Of a stretch of DNA of 5,613 nucleotides, positions 1 through 4,294 are shown piece after piece. The stretch covers positions 1 through 5,613 of the forward strand of contig JAGZWV010000070.1 in the NCBI GenBank assembly GCA_018378775.1. Direction: 5' to 3'. The DNA comes from Collinsella sp. GTDB lineage: Bacteria; Actinomycetota; Coriobacteriia; Coriobacteriales; Coriobacteriaceae. The stretch's first letter is position 1. Each line of letters starts with the position of its first letter. The position numbers were made by a program, and so were the translations under genes. The notes beneath the pieces were generated by a model. That model was not told the DNA's origin. It worked only from the letters and a program-made list of their open reading frames with translations, and did no database searches.

Positions 1-131
1 GCCGGTTCGACCGGCGCGCCACGGGTCAAGATGCACTAGGCCTGGACGAAGTCCGGGCCCGCGCCTTTAGACGCGGGCCCGGGGCCCGTGGGTTATACCC
101 TAAGAGCAAACCACCCTTTTTAAGGGTGGTT
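1..131 (-). other. Candidate structured RNA leader or operator region, 5' of an off-window gene
   Basis: This stretch has no convincing gene but many inverted repeats. Arms 19-25 (CCACGGG) and 85-91 (CCCGTGG) can close a domain. Inside it, arms 53-63 and 72-82 form an 11-bp GC hairpin, and 44-47 with 51-54 form a GGAC/GTCC hairpin that competes with it by two bases. Positions 1-15 form a further hairpin (GCCGGT/ACCGGC), and 109-118 pairs with 122-131 over 10 bp with a 3-nt loop. None has a U-tract, so these are not ordinary terminators. The minus strand is favoured because the nitroreductase terminator and a possible -10 (TACAAT) sit just upstream in that direction. No known RNA family was recognised. 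The strand and the RNA nature are both inference. Confidence 0.3.
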
Positions 132-134
132 CTG

Positions 135-140
135 ATTGTA
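135..140 (-). promoter_or_regulatory. Possible -10 element (TACAAT) reading out of the left edge
   Basis: On the minus strand TACAAT occurs just after the nitroreductase terminator, preceded by CCGG. No good -35 is visible at 16-18 bp; the equivalent position is the T-tract of the terminator. The expected start near position 128 would fall inside the 109-131 dyad, so the dyad could be a repressor operator overlapping the start site. Confidence 0.25.
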
Positions 141-156
141 CCGGGGCGCGCAACAT

Positions 157-194
157 AAAAAACCGAGCCCTGCACATAGTGGCGCAGAACTCGG
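157..194 (-). terminator. Intrinsic terminator of the nitroreductase gene
   Basis: Read on the minus strand, arms 184-194 and 163-173 pair over 11 bp (CCGAGTTCTGC with GCAGGGCTCGG, including two G-U pairs) around a 10-nt loop. Six T residues follow directly (complement of 157-162). The element starts 47 bp beyond the nitroreductase stop codon, as expected for its rho-independent terminator. Confidence 0.85.
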
Positions 195-241
195 CGAACC
201 GGTGAGCGGTCAAGGATAGGTTTTAGGGCATGTCCCAAAAT

Positions 242-772
242 CTACTTGAGGAGGAAGTCGGAGAGGGGAATGGTATGGGCCTCGCGATGCTCGGGGTCGG
301 CGATGTGGTCGGCAGGATATCCGCAGACGAGCATGTGATAGGGATAGACGCCCTCGGGCAGGTTGAACTGCTCCTGTGCCACCTCGGGCTTAAAATGGCA
401 TACCCAGCACGTTCCCAGGCCCTGCTCGGTGGCCTCCATCATCATCTGATCGCACACTATGGACGTATCGATTTCACTGGAATTCATCTGGTCATACGGG
501 CGCACCCAAGCGTCTTCGGTAACGCTACAAATAAGGAAGATGAGCGGAGCGCCAAAGATAGATCCATCACGAGCAAACCGAGGCTGACAAGCAGCAGCCT
601 TCTCCAGAAGCTCAGGCGTATCCAGCACCATCACACGAGAAGGATGATTATTACAAGCAGAAGGAGCAATCCGCCCAGCCTCAACAATGGCATCCACAAC
701 AGCTTGCTCAACAGAACGATCCTGAAATTCACGACAAGAATACCGACCCCGAGCCAGATCCAAATAAGACAT
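242..772 (-). CDS. Nitroreductase family protein (FMN-dependent)
   Basis: 176-residue cytoplasmic protein of the nitroreductase superfamily, flavin enzymes that use NAD(P)H to reduce nitro, quinone or similar electrophilic compounds; the substrate cannot be told from sequence. Visible family features are the N-terminal ARGRYSCREF segment (residues 7-16), whose arginines normally hold the FMN phosphate, IAPSACNNHP (35-44), GLGTCWV (118-124) and the C-terminal GYPAD (151-155). The length is at the short end, typical of the compact subgroup. The frame is open to 838, but the ATG at 770-772 is chosen because GGAGGG (778-783) lies 5 nt upstream and the family homology begins there. The extra upstream residues are an artefact of repeats. 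Codon use changes inside the gene: the N-terminal half favours T-ending codons, the C-terminal half C/G-ending ones. It is monocistronic, with a terminator at 157-194. Confidence 0.9.
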   Translation of the reverse strand: MSYLDLARGRYSCREFQDRSVEQAVVDAIVEAGRIAPSACNNHPSRVMVLDTPELLEKAAACQPRFARDGSIFGAPLIFLICSVTEDAWVRPYDQMNSSEIDTSIVCDQMMMEATEQGLGTCWVCHFKPEVAQEQFNLPEGVYPYHMLVCGYPADHIADPEHREAHTIPLSDFLLK

Positions 773-803
773 ACAAGCCCTCCAACAATTAAAAATCAAA
801 CAA

Positions 804-832
804 ACCCAAAGTAACCCAAAGAGTACCCAAAG
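804..832 (-). repeat. Three phased direct repeats upstream of the nitroreductase
   Basis: The octamer CTTTGGGT (plus strand ACCCAAAG) occurs at 804-811, 814-821 and 825-832, with spacings of 10 and 11 bp, close to one helical turn. It lies 32-60 bp upstream of the nitroreductase start codon, where a regulator-binding site would be expected. No regulator family is recognised; chance slippage of a short repeat is the alternative. Confidence 0.5.
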
Positions 833-939
833 CGGCAATCAGCCAATCGCTCATCGAATACCAAAGTAAAACCCCGAGCAAGGGCCATCACAGCAAAGGC
901 CCCACCACGCTCAACCCCTCAGCCAAAGTTCCCAATGGT

Positions 940-1047
940 GGTACGTAAGGCGAAGGGCCGGCACCTGTTTACTTTCGAACGACTCTGCCATGCAGCCGGA
1001 GTGAGAAAGCAAACAGGTGCCGGCCCTTCGCCGCCGGGACACGTACC
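940..1047. repeat. 108-bp near-perfect palindromic element (MITE-like or REP-like)
   Basis: Terminal arms 940-946 (GGTACGT) and 1041-1047 (ACGTACC) enclose a second pair: 949-970 matches 1011-1032 perfectly over 22 bp, and 972-976 matches 1005-1009 after a single A/C mismatch. A 28-nt centre (977-1004) holds a small hairpin (CTGC 985-988, GCAG 992-995). About 34 bp of pairing in total is far more than a terminator needs, and no T-tract follows on either strand. It lies directly after the DUF47 stop codon and before the nitroreductase. CCCAAT occurs on both sides (931-936 and 1048-1053), possibly a target duplication, although the left copy stands 3 bp away from the arm. It carries no transposase. 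Mobile or dispersed-repeat nature is inference; it could also protect the 3' end of the phosphate operon mRNA. Confidence 0.7.
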
Positions 1048-1052
1048 CCCAA

Positions 1053-1676
1053 TTAACTGTTCTTCATGACAATCGAATCCACAACATCGGCCACATTCTC
1101 ACAGCAGTCAGCGCAGTACTCCAGGAAGGCGTACACGTCACGCCAGGCGATGACCTCGAGCGGGTCCTTGCCGTTAACGTGCAGGTTGCGCATGGCGTTG
1201 ATATAGAGCTCGTCGGCTTCGGACTCGATGGTGTTGATCTGGATGACGAGTTCGCGCAGGGTCTTGGACTTGCGGTAGTTGGGCAGCTCGACCATCAGGT
1301 CTTTCATGGCGCGGCAGGCGTCAGTCACCTTGTGGGCGATGACGATGGCGTCGGGATGGATGCTCTGGATGTTGGTGAAGTAGACGCGCTGCACGACGCC
1401 CTCGATGCGGTCGAGTACGGTGTCGAGTGAGCAGCTCATCAGATCCAGATCCTCGCGCTCGAGCGGGGTGATAAAGGCGGTGAGCAAGGCGTCTTCGAGC
1501 TCATGGTGCTTCTTGTCGGCCGCATGCTCAATCGCATGCATCTTATCGAGCATGTCGTGGATCTGCGCGGGGTCAAAGTTCTCAAAAATCTTGGTGAGCA
1601 GCTCGGCTGCCTGAACGGCGAGGTCGGCGCAGGCAACGTAGTTATCAAAGTAGAACGAATCGGGTTTCTTTGCCAT
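1053..1676 (-). CDS. DUF47/PhoU-like phosphate transport accessory protein
   Basis: 207-residue, all-helical cytoplasmic protein of the DUF47 (PhoU-like, TIGR00153-type) family. Members are encoded beside PiT transporters and are thought to regulate phosphate uptake or bind metal clusters. Supporting features are the helical repeats with acidic/histidine motifs: AIEHAADKKHHELED (about residues 48-62), the PLEREDL segment that follows, and IESEADELY in the second half, matching the E-x3-D-type motifs of PhoU bundles. The length is normal for the family. ATG at 1674-1676 is preceded by AAAGGA with 7 nt spacing. It is the second gene of the phosphate operon, 67 bp downstream of the PiT gene, with no terminator in the gap (only a small GTCC/GGAC hairpin). 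Its stop codon abuts the palindromic element at 940-1047. It is distinct from PhoU of Pst ABC systems; no pst genes are in the window. Confidence 0.9.
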   Translation of the reverse strand: MAKKPDSFYFDNYVACADLAVQAAELLTKIFENFDPAQIHDMLDKMHAIEHAADKKHHELEDALLTAFITPLEREDLDLMSCSLDTVLDRIEGVVQRVYFTNIQSIHPDAIVIAHKVTDACRAMKDLMVELPNYRKSKTLRELVIQINTIESEADELYINAMRNLHVNGKDPLEVIAWRDVYAFLEYCADCCENVADVVDSIVMKNS

Positions 1677-1743
1677 GGGTGGGTCCTTTCGAGGCGAAGA
1701 CGGGTGGGCGAAGTGTTGCGGTCCGGATGGACGCTCGGTTTGA

Positions 1744-2793
1744 TTAGAGGAACATCATGAACAGCTTGGCCATGACAAAGCTGATGAGTCCGCAGGCAGG
1801 GAAGGTGAAGAACCAGGTGAACATCATGTCCTTGACGACGCCGAAGTTGATGGCCGAGAGGCGCTTGACGGCACCGACGCCCATGATGGCGCAGGTCTTG
1901 ATGTGTGTGGAGGACACGGGGATGCCGGTAAGGGTGGCAAGCAGCAGGTTCGCGGCGCCCGCCAGGTCGGCGGAGAAGCCCTGGTACTTTTCGAGCTTGA
2001 CCATGCTCTGGCCGACGGACTTGATGATGCGCTCGCCGCCCACGCTGGTGCCGATGCCCATAGTGGCCGAGCACAGCAGCATAATCCAGATGGGGATGCC
2101 TGCATCGCCGACGCTCGTCTGGCCGCTGGCAAAGGCCACGCCTAAAAAGAGCACGCCGATGAACTTCTGTCCATCCTGCGCGCCGTGCATAAAGCTCATG
2201 GCCGCGGCGCTCGCGATCTGAGCGTATTTAAAGAAGACATTGGCACGTCGCCTGTTGGCGGCGGCGAAAAGAATCGAGACGAGCTTGCACAGGACCCAGC
2301 CCATGACAAAGCCCAGGCCTATGGAGAGCGCCAGGCCGTAGATGACCTTCATCCACTCGTGGACGTTGACGCTGCTCGCACCGCCGAGGGCGATGGCGGC
2401 ACCGGTCAGGCCGGCGATAAGGCTGTGGCTTTGCGAGGTGGGGATGCCAAAACGCGATGCTGTGGCGCCGTAGACGACGATGGAGAACAGCGCCGCGCAT
2501 AGGCAGGCGAGCGCCATGGTGCTGTTTCCGCCAAAGTCGACGATATGTGAGATGGTGTTGGCGACGCTCGCGTTAAAGTGCGTCATGATGAGCACGCCGA
2601 GGAAGTTGAATGCGGCGCTCATGAGAATGGCGGCGCGGGCGGGCATGCAACGCGTAGTGACGCAGGTCGCGATGGCGTTGGGCGCGTCGGTCCATCCATT
2701 GACGAAGATGGCGCCCAACGCGAGGATCACGGTGACGGCAAGGACTGGGTTCGACACAATTTGGCCGAGGAAGGTTGAGAACGTTACGTCCAT
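1744..2793 (-). CDS. PiT family inorganic phosphate transporter
   Basis: 349-residue integral membrane protein of the PiT family (PF01384), low-affinity secondary transporters that bring in phosphate, usually as a metal-phosphate complex with protons or sodium. The two inverted halves are visible. The first signature is NGWTDAPNAIAT (residues 32-43), followed by GIPTSQSHSLIAG (116-128). The second half carries the counterpart MHGAQDGQKF (202-211) and GIPVSSTHIKT (290-300). Long hydrophobic segments run throughout, about ten by eye; the charged stretch around 179-190 is a cytoplasmic loop. The length is in the bacterial range. ATG at 2791-2793 is the only start after the in-frame stop at 2824-2826, although its own ribosome site is weak (GAGAAAG). 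A much better one lies further upstream and is described separately. The gene is co-directional with the DUF47 partner. Confidence 0.95.
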   Translation of the reverse strand: MDVTFSTFLGQIVSNPVLAVTVILALGAIFVNGWTDAPNAIATCVTTRCMPARAAILMSAAFNFLGVLIMTHFNASVANTISHIVDFGGNSTMALACLCAALFSIVVYGATASRFGIPTSQSHSLIAGLTGAAIALGGASSVNVHEWMKVIYGLALSIGLGFVMGWVLCKLVSILFAAANRRRANVFFKYAQIASAAAMSFMHGAQDGQKFIGVLFLGVAFASGQTSVGDAGIPIWIMLLCSATMGIGTSVGGERIIKSVGQSMVKLEKYQGFSADLAGAANLLLATLTGIPVSSTHIKTCAIMGVGAVKRLSAINFGVVKDMMFTWFFTFPACGLISFVMAKLFMMFL

Positions 2794-2823
2794 ATATGGG
2801 CTTTCTCGAAGTTTGCAGGCACG

Positions 2824-2855
2824 TTACAAAAACATGATAAATCGTATCACCTCCT
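2824..2855 (-). promoter_or_regulatory. Perfect Shine-Dalgarno before a three-codon ORF in the PiT leader
   Basis: On the minus strand AGGAGGTGAT (2846-2855), fully complementary to the 16S rRNA 3' end, lies 52 nt upstream of the PiT ATG. Fourteen nucleotides after its AGGAGG core comes ATG TTT TTG TAA (2824-2835), a complete start-to-stop ORF in the same frame as the transporter. TGATA and TATCA (2845-2849 and 2835-2839) can pair between the two, which would bring them closer. A translational leader or standby site is possible; function is inference. Confidence 0.4.
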
Positions 2856-2924
2856 GCGGGTCTCTTTACCGAGTTCTGATGGGAGAAGTGAACTTTTTGG
2901 CACTAAAATTGAATATTAGCCCTG

Positions 2925-2953
2925 TTGACCGCGGGTGTTCTTTTTGCTAACAC
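2925..2953 (+). promoter_or_regulatory. Sigma-70-type promoter (TTGACC-17-TAACAC)
   Basis: TTGACC at 2925-2930 and TAACAC at 2948-2953 are separated by 17 bp, in the divergent region between the PiT gene and the plus-strand genes. The -35 is close to consensus and the -10 is moderate. It would start transcription near 2960, 85 nt before the chosen start of the small gene. Confidence 0.5.
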
Positions 2954-3006
2954 GCCATGCGGACACGTGCGATTACTACGACACTCCAAAACCACAGTCT
3001 GTTCGC

Positions 3007-3036
3007 TTTACAACATGCAAACATGCGTTCGATAAT
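3007..3036 (+). promoter_or_regulatory. Second promoter (TTTACA-18-GATAAT) next to the ATG at 3044
   Basis: TTTACA (3007-3012) and GATAAT (3031-3036) each match the consensus at five of six positions, with an 18-bp spacer. The -10 ends 7 bp before the ATG at 3044, so transcription would begin at or next to that ATG and give a leaderless mRNA. Leaderless mRNAs are common in Actinobacteria. Confidence 0.5.
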
Positions 3037-3043
3037 AGGAGGC

Positions 3044-3382
3044 ATGGAATATCGACAGACAGACGGCAAAACTCGGCGCGTGCACAAGCAGTATGTGGAC
3101 GTCGTGGCCCGCATCCTCGCGGGCGGACAGGTCGTGCCGGTCACCGTCTGCTGGGTCGACGGCCGTTGTTTTACGATCGACGAAATTATCTCGACCACCG
3201 GGTTTGGCCTGATGGTCCACGGCATCCGTACGGCAACATATAAGGTGCGTTTTGGCGGGCACGCGACCGAGTTGTATCTGGAGGACCAGACGCGCGAGCG
3301 GGCAGACGGCTCGCAGGCACACGTGATGCGTTGGTGGGTCTGGGCCTTTGATCGTACGCTTGAGGGCGAGCGCCGTAGGTAA
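3044..3382 (+). CDS. Small protein of unknown function
   Basis: 112-residue protein that I do not recognise. It has no signal peptide or membrane segment. A basic N-terminal helix-like part (residues 8-26, with KTRRVHKQYVD) is followed by alternating short strands: VPVTVCWVDGRCFTIDEI (31-48), TATYKVRFGGHATELYLED (63-81) and MRWWVWAFDR (95-104). This suggests a small beta-barrel or SH3-like fold, loosely like actinobacterial proteins with a 'W-x-GR-x-Y/F-x-V/I' strand; that resemblance is weak. The frame is open from 2957, but ATG 3044 is preferred. AGGAGG ends only 1 nt before it, too close for normal use, while a GATAAT -10 element fits leaderless initiation there. Starts at 3023 or 2957 have no ribosome site. 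Its stop codon overlaps an inverted repeat leading into the BI-1 gene 78 bp on. Confidence 0.65.
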   Translation: MEYRQTDGKTRRVHKQYVDVVARILAGGQVVPVTVCWVDGRCFTIDEIISTTGFGLMVHGIRTATYKVRFGGHATELYLEDQTRERADGSQAHVMRWWVWAFDRTLEGERRR

Positions 3383-3447
3383 GGACGCACGGCGTTCGGG
3401 TACAATGACAGGAATCTTGTCACCTACGGCGCTGTCGTGCGCTTTTT
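3369..3447 (+). promoter_or_regulatory. Inverted repeat and possible attenuator-like leader of the BI-1 gene
   Basis: AGCGCCGTAGGT (3369-3380, ending in the stop codon of the preceding gene) pairs perfectly with ACCTACGGCGCT (3422-3433). Within the loop, GACAGG (3407-3412) and CTTGTC (3416-3421) form a hairpin stacked on the outer stem. The right arm overlaps an alternative short hairpin, GCGC (3429-3432) with GCGC (3439-3442), directly followed by five T. The two folds are mutually exclusive, which is the layout of an attenuator, though the alternative stem is short. Confidence 0.35.
3401..3406 (+). promoter_or_regulatory. Possible -10 element (TACAAT) for the BI-1 gene
   Basis: TACAAT preceded by CGGG lies 54 bp upstream of the BI-1 start codon, in the loop of the inverted repeat 3369-3433. 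No recognisable -35 is seen at 17 bp (GGTAAG). The same GG-TAxxAT look occurs before the PARG-like gene at 4242 and on the minus strand at 135-140. Confidence 0.3.
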
Positions 3448-3460
3448 GAAAGGACGAAGT

Positions 3461-4156
3461 ATGAACGATATCCAGGGCTATCAGAACGGCCCCATCGAGA
3501 CCGGTGCAAGCCGTGCCAAGGAGATGTCGCCGCGCGCGTACAACCTCACCATGTCTGCCCTGATCTTTTTGGGCTTTTGCGCCATGGGCGCCGGCGCCTA
3601 CTTTACGAGCACCATGTCGTTTGCGCGCATGATGATGAGCGGCGCAGCCTTGCCGCTGGTCTTTGGCTCGTTTATTTTGACCATCGTCGGCATGGTCATG
3701 ATGTCGGCCGCCGCCAGCAAGCAGTCCGTGGGCCTGTCCCTTGTGGGCTACGTAATCTTTGCGAGCACCTTTGGCCTGACCGCGTCGTTTGGCCTTGCCA
3801 ACTACGACCTGCCCACCATCAACACTGCCTTTATCGCCACGGCCGCCATCACCTTTGTCTTTGGCGCCTTGGGCGTGACGTTCCCCAAGTTTTTCCAGCG
3901 TGTGTATGGCATTGGTTTTGGCATCCTGCTTGCCACGATTCTGGTCGAGATCGTGCTGATGTTCATGGGCGTTTCGCAGTCCATCACCGACCTGATCGTG
4001 ATCGTGGTGTTCGCCGGCTTTATTGGCTACGACACCTATGTTGCCACGACGGTGCCGCCTACGCTGCCCAACGCCGTGCTCATGGCCTCTAACCTGTTCG
4101 TGGATATTATCAACGTGTTCCTGCGCATTCTGAACATCCTCGGCCGTCGCGACTAG
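3461..4156 (+). CDS. Bax inhibitor-1 (BI-1/YccA/YetJ-like) family membrane protein
   Basis: 231-residue inner-membrane protein of the BI-1 family (UPF0005, TMBIM-like). Characterised bacterial members such as Bacillus YetJ are pH-sensitive calcium leak channels, and others interact with FtsH; which applies here is unknown. About 30 polar residues precede seven hydrophobic segments, near 31-50, 61-82, 92-112, 120-141, 148-169, 174-195 and 206-227. The C-terminal family hallmarks are present: GYDTYVA (189-195) and NLFVDIINVFLRILNILGRR (211-230). Asp191 and Asp215 fit the paired aspartates of the pH sensor. ATG 3461 is chosen over the in-frame ATG at 3437 because AAAGGA (3449-3454) sits 6 nt before it. 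The gene ends in its own terminator. An inverted repeat in the leader may regulate it. Confidence 0.9.
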   Translation: MNDIQGYQNGPIETGASRAKEMSPRAYNLTMSALIFLGFCAMGAGAYFTSTMSFARMMMSGAALPLVFGSFILTIVGMVMMSAAASKQSVGLSLVGYVIFASTFGLTASFGLANYDLPTINTAFIATAAITFVFGALGVTFPKFFQRVYGIGFGILLATILVEIVLMFMGVSQSITDLIVIVVFAGFIGYDTYVATTVPPTLPNAVLMASNLFVDIINVFLRILNILGRRD

Positions 4157-4199
4157 TGGCGAATTGCGGCGGTGCTTGCCGTGCGTGCAAATCGATGCG

Positions 4200-4228
4200 A
4201 AAGGCGGTCCTTCGGGGCCGTCTTTTTT
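4200..4228 (+). terminator. Intrinsic terminator after the BI-1 gene
   Basis: Arms 4200-4210 and 4215-4225 pair over 11 bp, with G-U pairs, around a TTCG tetraloop, and a T6 run covers 4223-4228. It lies 44 bp after the BI-1 stop codon. Confidence 0.9.
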
Positions 4229-4241
4229 GTACGCGGCGGGG

Positions 4242-4247
4242 TATCAT
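4242..4247 (+). promoter_or_regulatory. Possible -10 element (TATCAT) for the PARG-like gene
   Basis: TATCAT preceded by GGGG lies 14 bp after the T-tract of the preceding terminator and 48 bp before the next start codon. No clear -35 is seen. Because the upstream terminator isolates the gene, some promoter is expected in this short gap. Confidence 0.35.
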
Positions 4248-4294
4248 GGATGGGAAAAGCCGATAGCGGCAGAGACCGAGAAAGGTGACCACTT

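Noticed and set aside
1..15. tRNA T-arm-like sequence (GCCGGTTCGACCGGC)
   Set aside because: The loop is too short for a T-arm, and no acceptor, D or anticodon stem can be built around it.
109..150. T-box-like sequence on the plus strand (AAGGGTGGT followed by ACCGGGGCGCG)
   Set aside because: The conserved T-box block is interrupted, there is no specifier or stem I region, and no plus-strand gene lies downstream.
26..238. 70-codon minus-strand ORF covering the nitroreductase terminator
   Set aside because: It runs through a clear intrinsic terminator and several palindromes, has Arg/Pro/Gly-biased composition from GC-rich hairpins, and shows no family features.
773..838. N-terminal extension of the nitroreductase to the ATG at 838
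   Set aside because: The extra 22 residues come from the CTTTGGGT repeats, and a good GGAGGG site precedes the internal ATG at 772, where the family homology starts.
940..1047. The long palindrome as an intrinsic terminator of the phosphate operon
   Set aside because: No T-tract follows on either strand, and the stem is much longer than the other terminators in the window.
1439..2074. Long minus-strand ORF overlapping the PiT and DUF47 genes, and similar long plus-strand ORFs
   Set aside because: They are frame shadows of the two recognised genes; their composition is His/Arg/Pro-rich and no motif is visible.
2860..2900. PhoP-box-like GTTCAC in the PiT leader (minus strand)
   Set aside because: Only one GTTCAC unit is present, without the 11-bp direct repeats that define actinobacterial PhoP boxes.
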